From the NCBI RefSeq assembly GCF_030253575.1, contig NC_080558.1:40817111-40881110 (forward strand): DNA of 64,000 nucleotides, read 5' to 3'. The notes below the pieces were generated by a model. The model saw nothing but the letters and a program-made list of their open reading frames with translations, made no database searches and was not told the origin of the DNA. Of this stretch, positions 12,744-23,932 are shown piece by piece (within the stretch, counting starts at the first letter, position 1; the number at the start of each line of letters is the position of its first letter). The position numbers and the translations under genes were made by a program. This DNA is from Rhododendron vialii (lineage: Eukaryota > Streptophyta > Magnoliopsida > Ericales > Ericaceae).

Positions 12744-13549
12744 ATGAGTCATGGCGAAGTGCTCAACAAGGCAATCACAACGCTTGCGTATTCCAACTTC
12801 GTTGTGTTATTCGCTATACCGATTGTCAACGTCGTTGGTTTATGTACGAATAATGTTGTGAATCCTATCATCCAAGCATGGATGGTTGGGTTGTCTATAT
12901 CTCTCTTTCTAGTCCTAGCCATCTTGTTTTGCCTCGTCTCTCGGTGGTCGCCGAGCGAAACAGATGCCTTCGGTTTCCTCGACCGTCACTTCAACATGGT
13001 CGTAGGTGTTTTAGCATTTATTTACCTTCTGCACTGGGCTGCGCTCGTCCATAAAGGCAACGACGGTGGACGGGAGTTGTCAAAAAAAGCAGCCTACGAG
13101 GAGGAGTACTACGGGTTTCGGGCCGGATGCTTGGAGTACCGGAGGGAGAAGGAGACGAGTAGGACCAGTAACGAGCAACCGGCTGAAAACCATGCCGAGA
13201 GGCATTGGAGTGTGATCCGGGAATGCATGATTCACAGCCGTTTTTGTGAGAGGATGAGTGGTGAAGATTGGGCTAATATGACTCTAGACCAATTTTATGC
13301 AATGGATTTGTCATCGATAGAGAGGTGCGTTCGTACATACCGACATGTCTTTATACCGATTAAATATTTACGTTAAAATTTACGTACTTATTTGTGAATG
13401 CATTTATTAAACTATTTAAGCATGTCCATCAATGATATATTCATGTTTTTTCTTCATATGAAGAGATGTGGAATTAATGTTGTAATTGGATTGGCGTGGT
13501 TTTCGGGTTAAATTGATTTCCAAGTTTTGGTACAGGATTGAAAACCCTC

Positions 13550-13594
<45 letters not shown>

Positions 13595-15675
13595 AACCAT
13601 GCACCCTCTTCATCGATGACCATCGCGCCCTCTTCATCGATGACCATCGCGGACCGCCATAGTTGTTGGGATAAACCTCTATCTCACCCACAATGGAAGC
13701 ATAACAAAAGAAATAATTAAACACCCACATGTAAGGACACTGAATATTTACGTGGTTCGGCCCAATGCCTACTTCACGGGATATGAAAAATAGAAAGTTT
13801 CAATGTGAGATGAAAAACCCTCATCGGAGCTCCTAAGTTGTAACATCATGGCTCACACAATATTTTTCACTCACCCCCATATCTCTATTTTTCTCTCACA
13901 TCTACTCTTCTCCCACCTTATGGCCATTGTACCCGATCTCCAAAGGGACTGTCCTCTCACCCTTTTTTCTGTATCTCACACGGCACACATCTTAATTTGA
14001 CCCGTACGTGCACCTTAGAGCTTCTCCAACACTATACATACTTGAGTTCTTCAAATTGGAGATGCCAAAATTTTTTTGAAGGCTTATGTGGCATTTTGAC
14101 ATATCTAATTTGACACCAAAGCTTCCTCTCCAACCCTAGCTTATGCCAAATTCTGTTTGTAGACCCAAAAAAAAAAAAAAATAGAGCTCATAAACTTTAA
14201 AAATAAAAATAAAAAACCCTCAAATGTGCACACTGTTTGTACTACAATGGTAAATTTTTGAAAAGGAAAATTGTAATGCCCCAATAGACTACTGACCCAA
14301 TACCTTGATTTTAATCCACAAGCCACACCACATTGCCCAAAAGCTTAAGCCCAAGGTACTAGTAGTAATCCACAATGTTTGTTATATGCCTAAGATCATC
14401 CATGTAGACTTTCAATGTGGGGCGGGCTATTACAAAAAAATTGGTAGGCGGGTAGGTGATGCATGCAAAAGTCACGTCAGCATTGGTATGAGTAAAGGCA
14501 AGGTTGGATTGAGAGTTGCTGCCAAAAATGACCGTTAAATTATCCACCTTAGTTTTGGCATCTCCCAGTTTTGACATCTCCCATTAGAGATGCTCTTATA
14601 TAGCCTTTTGCACGAAGGAACTACAAGCACTGAAGTCTCTTGGAATTCTTGAGAAGAAGCTTCTGGTAGGTGCCCATGAAGTTTTCTAATTCTAGGACTT
14701 CTCAATGAATCTCCAAAATATTACAAGACTCTATAAATTGAGCCGGAGGGAGTAATAATTGTAGTACTTAATTTCAAAGTGCCATTTTTCTGTAAATACC
14801 TGTTTCCACCTTTGAATTTTCGAAATAAAAGATTATTTTGGGACAAAAATAAGTAGAAAAAGTAAATATCGACTGGAGAGTATTTATGTCATTATATAAA
14901 CAGTATACGAAATAAAAAATTTGCACAAGAAATTTCTATGGGGACTAGAGGGAATAATGTGGCTCAATGTGTGCATGTCTTTTACAGTTTTACTTTATAC
15001 TTTTTAGAGAAGAAGTCTAAAGGGGTTTTATTTTCAATCTCCTATGCAATTGGACAGCAAAGAAACCTCGGCAGTTCTTGGCAATCAATGGATTCTAAAA
15101 ATATTCTTCTACTATTCAACGTGAAGAAACTTTTAACATATCTGTAGTAAATCTTTAAAAACACTACTGAACGGTTGAGATTGCACAAAATGCTCTTTGC
15201 AGCTCAACCTTGCATTATAGAGAAAACCTGATTTTGTCAACAACCACATCATGTTATTATTCTTATATATAAAACTTTTAACAAATTTAAACAATTAAAA
15301 ACATCATTGGCCGAGTGAGGTTCTCTAATTACTCCAACCTTAGGCCGCAGAGAAGCCCGATTCTTTGAATAATGACATTGTTTCTATTCATGTACTACTA
15401 ATTACTGTGGTTAATTATTACTGACATGATCCGTTTCATGCTTCCAGTCTGGTTGCTGCAAACCACCAAACGACTGCAATTTCAACTTCATTAGCCCAAC
15501 CAATTGGACCACAACTGCCAACTCAACATACACAAATCCAGACTGCCATGCTTGGGCCAATGACCCAAACATTCTGTGCTTTGATTGCCAGACATGCATG
15601 GTTGGAGTTGCCGACACGTATAGGGCCTGGTTGATAACAGATTTCATTTTGGGGAGATTGATATATAATGCCTGA
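12744..15675 (+). CDS. Tetraspanin-like gene, divergent and probably defective (2 exons)
   Basis: Tetraspanins are four-pass membrane scaffold proteins. Exon 1 (12744 to about 13324 or 13328) encodes hydrophobic segments near residues 19-33, 45-66 and 82-103, then a large loop with W-S-V-I-R-E-C and S-R-F-C, matching the plant pattern WxxIRxCL...C, and FYAMDLSSIE, matching the usual FYxxxLxxLQ. Exon 2 (15448-15675, after a cttccag acceptor) supplies SGCCKPPNDC, NPDCHAW and LCFDCQTC, the hallmark cysteine block of plant tetraspanins. Two things are odd. The best donor (AG|GTGCGT, exon end 13324) is in phase 2 while exon 2 needs phase 0; a weaker in-frame donor exists after 13328. Exon 2 then stops at 15673-15675 with no fourth membrane segment, its tail reading into MITE-like sequence from about 15626. 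Exon 1 alone reads on to a stop at 13376 (210 aa). Family assignment is firm; function is doubtful. Confidence 0.68.
13664..14010 (+). mobile_element. LTR-like fragment in the tetraspanin-like intron
   Basis: It starts TGTTGGGATAAACC and about 85 bp later carries TACGTGGTTCGGCC...TTCACGGG. The same arrangement occurs in the solo LTR at 23933 and in the piece at 61958. No matching right end was found, so it looks truncated. Confidence 0.45.
14018..14595. mobile_element. PIF/Harbinger-type element, TTA TSD, in the tetraspanin-like intron
   Basis: Left GAGCTTCTCCAACAC and right inverted GAGCATCTCTAATGG are flanked by TTA at 14015-14017 and 14596-14598. It has no transposase frame. Confidence 0.8.
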
Positions 15676-18600
15676 GATTATGAGGGATAGGTAATGATAT
15701 TGATGAGGAGATGAATCCTTAATATCATGTTTGTTTTGCATAGGAGAGTATTGGATTATTACACACTACTTTCCAACTTTACTCTTATTCCCAAAATGAT
15801 GGGAAAAATAATCCAATGGCCGGTTTTGGCTTAATATGAACAACTGGAGTTCCAGAGCAGAAGACGATCTGTAGAGAACTCCCATTAGTGAAAGTTGGGA
15901 TTGGTGCTCTCATAATTAGTTGAGGCACGCGTTCACGTTGGCTTGGACACCCGAGCTATTTGAAAAAAGAAGTCTGATCCATATATTCATGTGAGGTTAT
16001 TACCTCAGAAAGATAAATTTGGGATACATAATTGTTTTAAGTGAAAATCTATTTATGAAGTTTAAGCTATGAGATTTTAAAGGCTTTAACTGATTTTAAA
16101 GCAAAAGATCCACAGCACTGCAGTAAGCACAAATGTTCAACACAACAATTAGCTTGTATGTTGGTCTCAACAAGAAGACAAGCAACCTAGAGAGTAAGAT
16201 CCATCGAAAGACGCAGAGGGTTCAAAGATGTCGAACTATTAGCTTCTTCTGACGTATGCCAATGGAAAACGAACACTTCGGTTGTTATTTCACATACCCA
16301 ACGAGGTAAAGATGTCGAACTATTAGATTCTTGGCCAACAAATCATCTAAAGAGAAGGCCGAAGTTCTTATTTGTCCCCTATAAAACTATCGAAAGCAAA
16401 ACCATCAGGGCCAACCCTAAGCTTTCGGGGGCCCTAAACGAGGCCCTAAGGTGGGGTCTCTATACGTGTTAGATAAACTCTAAACAAACCAACTCCAAAA
16501 GGAAATTACTACAAGAATTTGAACTGCTAAAATTATAGTACTAATTTAGTATGAAAGAGAGAGCCGTACCATCTCCTCCACTCTTGCCAATCCATACAGG
16601 GGCTTATGCACCCCTAGGGGAAGGAGGGACAGTTTGGAGCTTCCACCTTAGATCAAAGCCACCAAAAAACAAAAGTTACAAGCTAAAGTTGATAGATTCT
16701 GAAGATTGTGTTACAAGCACCAAGAGAAGTTCATCGAAATTCTCACTCAACTTACAAAATAAAAGGCCAAGATATTGTCAACAATTAGTCCGTCGTAGAT
16801 CAGTGAAGGACTCAAGAAGCAAACAAGTTGGTACAGTAGTTTCCACAGATGGAAAAGAGAGGAAGAAATAACACTAAATGGTTGATCTCCCAACAAAACC
16901 GATGAAGCATGCGAGATATGTATGGCAACCCAAAGTGATTTAATATCTTATCTTTTCACTTAATTGTGACTACTCCAATGTTGACGTTTGGCGAAATTTC
17001 AACAACTAGCTAGCTAGAGATATTTGCAAACTTCTATGCTCTTATTGGCCACAAATGAATGCTGGTCTGGGAAAATCTCACAGCATCTTCCATCCTGTCA
17101 CAATTTATTTTTTTCCCTTGAAATCAACAGGTCACACTGGAAACCAAGAAAGCTACTTCTCCCACATTTGGCCTTACCATACCCCATAAGAGTTCAGACT
17201 AACATGTCACCAATAGGAATAACCATCACAAAAGCAAAACTCAAATGCTAAAACACAATGTGGGCTGCGGATTACGTAATATGAAAAAAAGTACCCTTAC
17301 GGTCCTGCAAAGAAATGAAATTAGGAGGAATGTTGAAGGCTGGCACAGATTGTTAAAACTGAAGAAGAAAATGCATGAAGTGCTAACTATTCTTACAGTC
17401 ACAATCAGGGGCGGATTCAGCTAAGGCCGTGGGAGAGAGGAAATGGTTAAGGAGGGCTCCTGATTGTTCGATAACATCGTTCACGCCTACAAAGTTGTAC
17501 TAGTGCTCTCATATCAATTAAGAGCCCTTAGGGCTTCTATCTTCAAAAAGAGCCCCTTGATATAATCCAAACTACCATCACGCAACTCCCATGGTGTTGT
17601 ATTCCTAACTCTGCCACTGCCTACAATGTTACAAATTGTTATCATCCACCATTCTCTTTAGGAAAGGCCCCTTAGGACTTCTATCTTCCAAACGAGCCCC
17701 TTGATGTAATCCACGCCATCACGGAACTCCCATTGCGCCATATTCCCAAATCTGCCCACGCCTACACTACAATGTCACAAATTGTTACCATCCACCATAC
17801 TCTTTAGGCAAAGCAAACCAATCGCATCACCTCCCCACAAATCGATCTATAAGTTTGTCCTAAACAAAATTTCAGGCATATCATGATGATACAATGAGTG
17901 TTTCTAGACCTGGTTAGGGCAGAAAACGAAGAAGAAAACAGAAACAGAGTACAACTGGGTCAAAATACGTCCTTTTCATAGGATGCCCTACAGAAAAGAT
18001 CTGCAGTACTCAACAATGTAAATCTATAGATGCAACATCTACTATAAATCAAGAAACTTCAGCATCATATAATTCTCATTTCAACAATATGGTACAGTTA
18101 AGCCTAGAATGAAACGGCAGTATACCAGGACTCTGCATTCAGTTAGGCTTCAAAATGGACATATTAGAATTAACTTTAGACCTGACCTGCAAAGAGAACG
18201 AAATGCAGTAAATAGAAGATCTTACGCCAACTCCAGCATTACACATCCAGCAGGTAATCTTTTCTTCAACTTCTTTAGCAGGATGAAAGCCTGAAGTTGT
18301 GGTTTTACCTTTATCCCACGCTACGTCAAAAGAACTCCCAGTTTGATTGGCATGTCAATTTGGTTTCTAACACAAGACGAACAGCTTTACTGCTGAATTG
18401 AACCCACAAAGATGCTTGGTAAATCCATCAACAGGTAACAATAAAATGAAACACCATAAGAGAGCAGCAGAAAAAGGCATCAGTTTCTGATAATCCATAA
18501 ACAATAGCCCCACGGCCATAAAACCCAATTATACAATCAGTGATCATACCATCATACCCACCCAAAACAAAAGGCAATTAACTCGTGAAGAAAGGCAACA

Positions 18601-18833
18601 CTTTTAAACTGAAACTTAACAGTACATTCAAATTAGCATCGGTTACATTAGTATTCCAAGAAACTAGTTACATCCCAGAAGAAACATCACCTATGGACAA
18701 AAGCTAGTCTATCTTCCATCAAATTTCACCTAAATATGAAACCTTAAACACGGTCTATAAGAAGACAAAAACCAAAGAAACAAAACATAATGAACCTACT
18801 AAAAGGCATCCCAACTAAAAACCCTTGTACAAA
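15676..18833. other. Gene-free stretch between the tetraspanin-like and PNRC-type genes
   Basis: About 15626-15840 resembles a MITE (GGGCCTGGTTGATAAC start, AT-rich middle). Around 17420-17780 two blocks with AGCCCCTTGAT and GGGCTTCTATCTTC repeat each other at about 165-bp spacing. A 106-codon frame at 16551-16871 has no recognisable domain. Confidence 0.45.
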
Positions 18834-18881
18834 CTACTGAAACTTATGATCTCTTCAAAAAAAAAAAAACCTACTGAAACT
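18834..18881 (+). mobile_element. Ultra-short poly(A) insertion with 11-bp target duplication
   Basis: CTACTGAAACT occurs at 18834-18844 and 18871-18881. The 26-bp insert is TATGATCTCTTC followed by an A run. It lies downstream of the PNRC-type gene, possibly in its 3' UTR. Confidence 0.6.
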
Positions 18882-19180
18882 AGCCATAATCTGTGCCAGA
18901 AGAGGCTACACACTTATTAAGTTACCCCATAAAAGCATTCCTAAGTTAAAACTACCCAACAAAGCACCTAACCGTCTATTGAAGAGAAAAGTTGAGAACT
19001 TGTTCTTTTCCAATCTGACCTTTCCCGTTTTCAAAAAATTAGGGAAAGCCCACAAATTGGAGCAACCAAACATCACCAACTATAACATAACATAAACACT
19101 TAAGGCACCAGATTAGTCGTCACTTATAATTCTTCAGTAGAACCCTCTCTCGCCGAGTTCTGGTATTTGGAGAGTGTCAT

Positions 19181-19666
19181 TCACATCAAGTCAAGACGAA
19201 GAAGTCGTCGTAAATCGGCCGACGCGTCGTTGTCGATACGCAAAACATTTTTCTTAGTAAAGAAACCCGGCAAAGGCAGGGAGCTAGGCGGCGGCGACGT
19301 AATCATCACCGCCGATCCGGCATAGAAATCGCCGATTCTCGTCTGTTTCGCCTTCATTTCCGAACTGCCCAAGCCTCCGACTTTTTTCTCACTGGCTGGG
19401 TTCTTCGACGACGCCGTCGTTTCTTCGCCGCGTTTCAATATTTTCACTTGGCCCATGACGAGGGTTTTCACGGGGAAATCGTGCGCCGTCGCATTTCTGG
19501 GTTTACTGTTGTTGTTCTTCTTCTCCGGGCTTCGTTTTCTGCGGTTGGATCTGGTGGGGTTAGGGTTTGCGTGGGGGTTCTTCATCGGAGGAGAAATTAG
19601 GGGTAGGCGGCGAGGTAGGTGGTCTTTGATGCAATCCTGAGGGTGAAGTACGGCGATTGAGGCCAT
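19181..19666 (-). CDS. PNRC-type proline-rich protein (161 aa, single exon)
   Basis: This is a small basic protein with the proline-rich nuclear receptor coactivator (PNRC) signature. It starts MASIAVLHPQDC. A Lys/Arg/Asn-rich low-complexity middle follows, then YAG at 115-117, the motif SPPPSSLPLPGFF at 124-136 and a C-terminal DLRRLLRLD. In animals the SPxPxxLPxP element of PNRC2 binds the EVH1 domain of the decapping factor DCP1 and links it to UPF1; plant members are assumed to act in mRNA decay, which is inference here. I chose the ATG at 19666 over the upstream in-frame ATG at 19765 because the extra 33 residues are hydrophobic and repeat-derived, and MASIAVLHPQ is a typical start. A TATA box lies about 260 bp upstream of the ATG, and the leader carries CT repeats. 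No frameshift is seen. Confidence 0.82.
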   Translation of the reverse strand: MASIAVLHPQDCIKDHLPRRLPLISPPMKNPHANPNPTRSNRRKRSPEKKNNNSKPRNATAHDFPVKTLVMGQVKILKRGEETTASSKNPASEKKVGGLGSSEMKAKQTRIGDFYAGSAVMITSPPPSSLPLPGFFTKKNVLRIDNDASADLRRLLRLDLM

Positions 19667-19740
19667 GAGAGGGAGAGAGAGAATTAGGACGAAGGAAACC
19701 CAAAAGATATGTTCAACTGAAGGAGTAAAACCAAAAAAAA

Positions 19741-19890
19741 AAAATTCAGATCTGAAAACTTGCAAAAAAAAAAAATCAGATCTGAAAGAGGGAGGACAAA
19801 TAATCTAGAGAGAGAGAGAGAGAGAGAATTCAGAAGACGTCGAGAGAGAGAGTCAGAATTATGATTCTGAAATTTGAGAGAGAGAGAGAG
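19741..19890 (-). repeat. Tandem duplication and GA tracts in the PNRC-type leader
   Basis: TCAGATCTGAAA occurs at 19746-19757 and 19776-19787, each preceded by a long A run. GA tracts follow at about 19809-19828 and 19876-19890, reading as CT on the sense strand. Confidence 0.7.
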
Positions 19891-19928
19891 AAGGGTTTAG
19901 GTTGGAGACCGAGATGAAGCGGTGGGTG

Positions 19929-19936
19929 TTTATATA
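19929..19936 (-). promoter_or_regulatory. TATA box of the PNRC-type gene
   Basis: The - strand reads TATATAAA, preceded by CCCC. It lies about 260 bp upstream of the ATG at 19666. Transcription would start near 19900, giving a leader of roughly 230 nt rich in CT repeats. Confidence 0.7.
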
Positions 19937-20098
19937 GGGGAAGGAAGGAAGGTAAGGAAGGAAGGCGGTGGTGGAGGGTAGAGAGAGAAGAAAACGCAGT
20001 TTTGCTTTTTGTTGTTTCCTGTCCTGTCTGGGAAAACACAGGCTGGTTTTCCCTTGTTTTGACAAAATTTAGGTTGTTTTACAGCTTTGGTAAAAGTA

Positions 20099-20472
20099 GG
20101 AGGCGGGGGGCTGCTGTCCCGGGTTTCCGGGCCAACTCCGGTCTTGCTCCGATGATCGGAAACGTTCACTTTGTAGAGCTCGTCGAGTAGAATAACTATG
20201 CAAAAAATCAGATTAATTGAATATCATTAAGTACCTGATCAAAATCTTTTTATCTTAAAAAGAATAGATCCGAAACACTGGATCAAATCCATTATAACCC
20301 ATGGATCGAGAGTTATATGGGCTCCGATCAGGTACTTAATGATATCCAATTAAGCTGATTTTTTGCTTGTTTATTCTACTCGACGAGCTCTACAAAGTGA
20401 ACGTTTCCGATCATCGGAACGAGACCGGAGTTGGCCAGAAAACCCGGGACAGCAGGCCCCCCCCCCCCCTCC
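20099..20472. mobile_element. Mutator-like MITE upstream of the PNRC-type promoter
   Basis: The target duplication GGTAAAAG is at 20089-20096 and 20473-20480. The ends are rich in G or C and lead into CTGCTGTCCCGGG. The arms contain GAGCTCGTCGAGTAGAATAA and AACTCCGGTC in inverted copies. It is related to 2674-3001 and lies 160 bp upstream of the TATA box at 19929. Confidence 0.85.
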
Positions 20473-20975
20473 GGTAAAAGGAGTAGTATTTACTGTGTTT
20501 TTCGTACTATTTTGGACGAATTTGTTTTCGAGATTTAAAGTTTATTTACAGCTAATTATACCCATTTTTAGCAGCGTAACTCTTGTTTAATACTAGTACT
20601 AGGGTAGCGCTAAGGTTAAGTACCGCTAATAGATTGTTGGGATTTTTGATTTTTTTTAATATTATTTTTATTCAAATTTATTCGCATTTATTAGTTTTGC
20701 ACTCTGTTTTTTAGGCTTTATCTTAAATATTTCAAAATTCGTCTTGATGATGCAAAATTTTCAAACGTGAATAAATTTGAATAAAGGAAAAAAAAAACTC
20801 AAAATTTTTAGCAAAACTTAGCCTAACCACCTCTTTTTACCATTAGGTCAAAAGCATCATGTTTACAGTATGGTCAACATTGTCAAATTTAAGACCAAAA
20901 TATAGAATTGTCAAAAATTTAGGAACCAACTTCTAATCTTTTTTTGTTGTTCCATTTTGCTATACACAATAATTA

Positions 20976-21211
20976 GGCTCCGTTCCGCAACTCAAAATAA
21001 GTACTTACTTTTTAAGAAGGCAATTTCAAGTTTAAAAATAATATATTTACGCAAATAATTTTTCTACCAATATGGATCTTGTTTGATAGATCCCATCAAG
21101 ATCTTTTACACGGTGCAAAAAAATTAAAAAATTATTTTTCATTTACATTATTTTTAAATTTAAAAATGTAAAATAAGCTGCTTATTTTTTAAGAAGATTT
21201 TGGAACGGACC
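20976..21211. mobile_element. Tourist-type MITE, TTA TSD
   Basis: GGCTCCGTTCCG at the left and inverted GGTCCGTTCCA at the right are flanked by TTA. Inner arms AAATAAGTACTTA and CTTATTTTTTAAGAAG are inverted. Confidence 0.8.
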
Positions 21212-21450
21212 TTAATGGCATTGTCAAAATCTAACGAGAAACTTTTGACCTCCTCCTCCCCAGTTATGTAGCAAAGAAAATGACCTTGTCAAAATGGAAT
21301 CAGCTACCTGCTCCCCTTCCTTGCCGCGTCACTTACCCCCAACTCTATTATAATTATGATGGAAATCATTCGTCGAGTCGATCACAGATAAATCTTGATC
21401 GAATAAAAAAATTTAATATCTTAAGCCGATTGATTTTGACAATAACTTAA

Positions 21451-21688
21451 GGCTCCGTTTCGGAAAGGACAATAAATATTTATTTTTTAAGAAGGTAATT
21501 TCAAGTTCAAAAATCATATGCTTACGCAAATTATTTTCCTATCAAAATGAATCTTGTTTGATAGATCTAATTGAGATCTTTAATACGGTGCAAAAAAAAT
21601 TGAAAATTTATTTTTCATTTACATTATTTTTAAATTTAAAAATGTGAAATAAATACTTATTTTTTAAGAAGATGTTCTGAAACGGAGC
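21451..21688. mobile_element. Tourist-type MITE, second copy
   Basis: GGCTCCGTTTCGG and inverted GCTCCGTTTCAG are flanked by TTAA/TTA. Its middle (CTTGTTTGATAGATC) is shared with the element at 20976. Confidence 0.8.
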
Positions 21689-22139
21689 TTAAGTTGATTG
21701 ATCCTGACAGCAACTTGTTCAAAATTATTTCGAACGCCTAAACAATTAAATAAGAGTTTAAATAGCTTGTATAGTTCATTATGCCTACAAAAATTGAATA
21801 GATCTGCTGTCAATCAATTAGGTCCACCGACTATCAAAATCCTTGGTTAAAACGTAGTATTGCCTAGGGAGGGGGTGGGGGGTCAAAGAGGGGTATTTGT
21901 CTTGTTCGGTGGGCGAATTGGATAATACAATTAAATTGGTGGGCGGATCAAAAAAATAAATAAATAAATAAATTGGTGGGGGTTGAGGGCGGAGGGACAG
22001 CTGGCAGGGGAACACGGGATGTGGTAGTGCTTATCTACACACGTCATACAACGAGTGGGGTAGGCATGACTTTGTCTTTCCCTTTGCCCTTCACAACAAG
22101 TTACAACGTGTGTGTCATCCCACGACTCGGTCCCCCGAC

Positions 22140-22201
22140 TCTCACTTTCACTTTCACTTTCATTCTCTCTCTCTCTACAGTTATATATATATATATATAT
22201 A
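22140..22201. repeat. ACTTTC, CT and TA microsatellites
   Basis: Four CACTTT-type units pass into CT and then a run of about ten TA units. Confidence 0.85.
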
Positions 22202-22417
22202 ATTGAGAGCCGGCTTGAGAATTCTATCTTAACGTCCGCTTGCAAAAAAATCCAATTAAAACCAGATCAAAGTCTCGTATGAACTGATTCGAAAAGAGTT
22301 AATAGCGTCTAAGATATTTTGAACTCGAGACCTTATAAGTGAGCACACCTCTATATCTCAAGCGTTGACAACTAGGTTAAACCCTCGAGCTTTACATTTG
22401 AATTGTGCTCAGCTTGC

Positions 22418-22771
22418 ACAGATTTTTGTGCACATATAAAGAACATATATTTTTTTGACGTTCTTATCGAGTTCTACAAAGATGATCTGAATCGCCCGAC
22501 TTTTTTAAAATATTATTTCAAGAGTTTTTGTAAAAAAATCAACTTCAACAGAAATCAATAAAGGCTTTTTTCAGAATTCATAGGACGAAACAGAATTATT
22601 AGTCCTACGATTTCTTAGAAAATCCTTACCATATGTTAGAGGTGATTTTTTATAAGAACTCTCAAAAAAATATATTTAGAAAAGATGAGCGGTTCGAATT
22701 ATCTTTGTGAGGCCGATATGAAACCCACCAAAATGTATGTTCATGCCTTGTGCACAAAAATCCGTGTGCGA
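22418..22771. mobile_element. Foldback MITE (first of a cluster of three)
   Basis: Left TTGCACAGATTTTTGTGCACA and right TTGTGCACAAAAATCCGTGTGC are inverted. The arms also pair through GAACATA. No target duplication was defined. Confidence 0.55.
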
Positions 22772-22793
22772 ATTATTACAGTTTATATTTGTG

Positions 22794-23191
22794 CAGAAAT
22801 GCTAACCACACAGATAGTATGTGCATAGATCATGCACATACGGCTCTGTGGGGTCCACGATAGGGTCCCAACAAACAATCCAAGCCTTCCATTAGCTTAA
22901 AAATGATTTTCTAAGGGACCACGCTAAAAATCAACTCAATCTGATACCTTTAAGTACTTGATCCAATCGTCTAAATGTTTCTTCAGATTTCAAAATCCTA
23001 ATGTCTAAGCGAAAATTTGAAAGATTGGATTAAGTATTTAGATGGATTAAGTTGATTTTTTAGTTGATGACTTAAAAAATTATTTAAAGTTAATGGACAG
23101 TTTGGATCGTTTATGGGAATCCCGTAGTGGACCCCACAGAACTGTATGTGCACTATTTGTGCACATACCATCTGTGTGGTTAGCATTTCAG
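22794..23191. mobile_element. Foldback MITE with 9-bp TSD (second of the cluster)
   Basis: The flanks ATATTTGTG (22785-22793) and ATATTTGTA (23192-23200) match at 8 of 9 positions. The ends are CAGAAATGCTAACCACACAG and inverted CTGAAATGCTAACCACACAG, a very long TIR. The inner stem has AACTCAATCTGATACC. Confidence 0.85.
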
Positions 23192-23202
23192 ATATTTGTA
23201 TG

Positions 23203-23570
23203 GGTAAGTCTGTTTACACATACTTTTCCCACACAAATCAAACACATATCTATGTGTGGGGTCCACTTCGGATTGCACACAAATAATTCAAGCCGTTCAT
23301 TAAATATAAAACATTTTTTCAAAGTTCTATACGAAAAATCAGCTTAATCTGATACTTATAGATGCTCGATTTAATCATCTAACTTTCAATTTGAATTAAT
23401 AAAAAAGTTAGATGATTAAATCAAGCATCTATAAGTATCAGATTGAGCTGACTTTTGGCGAGAGTCCTAAGAAAATATTTTATATTTAATGAACGACTCG
23501 AATTATTTAGTAGACCTCACAACACATCTATGCACAAAATCTCTACATTTTTGCTGTGTGTGTAGAATTA
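23203..23570. mobile_element. Foldback MITE (third of the cluster)
   Basis: The inner arms at about 23330-23370 and 23412-23455 are a near-perfect palindrome containing CAGCTTAATCTGATACTTAT. The outer arms (CACATATCTATGTGTGGGG and inverted relatives) are degraded. It follows the previous element directly. Confidence 0.6.
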
Positions 23571-23932
23571 TACTGCATTTGTGTATCTTTGTGCTCATTG
23601 GCTGTATACAGTGTCACGATCTCAGCAAACAAAGGGGGCCCCGTATTTGCCTATTGGACGTGAACACTTGTCCACTCCAAGCATTCATATTTTACGGTTC
23701 ATTGAGAGCGTCGATTAAAGTATTATTTTAATCCAAAAAGTACGTCGATATGATTTCGAAACGAATTTGTACTGAGATAAGGGCTTTGAATAAAAGTGAG
23801 AAAAAATCAGTCAACCCGTGAATCTAGTTCGTTCAATTTTGATTTGAATTTTTAGTAGTATGGTTTGATTATGGTTTTAAAAAAAATTAAAAATCGAGTT
23901 ATATGATTTGGTTTATAGATTCTGTTGGGAAA

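Noticed and set aside
12560..12853. 97-codon frame overlapping the tetraspanin-like start
   Set aside because: Ser/Leu runs come from the TTC/CT microsatellite; the tetraspanin frame starting at 12744 explains the coding signal.
16551..16871. 106-codon frame
   Set aside because: No family motif, no supporting exons around it, and composition like the surrounding non-coding DNA.
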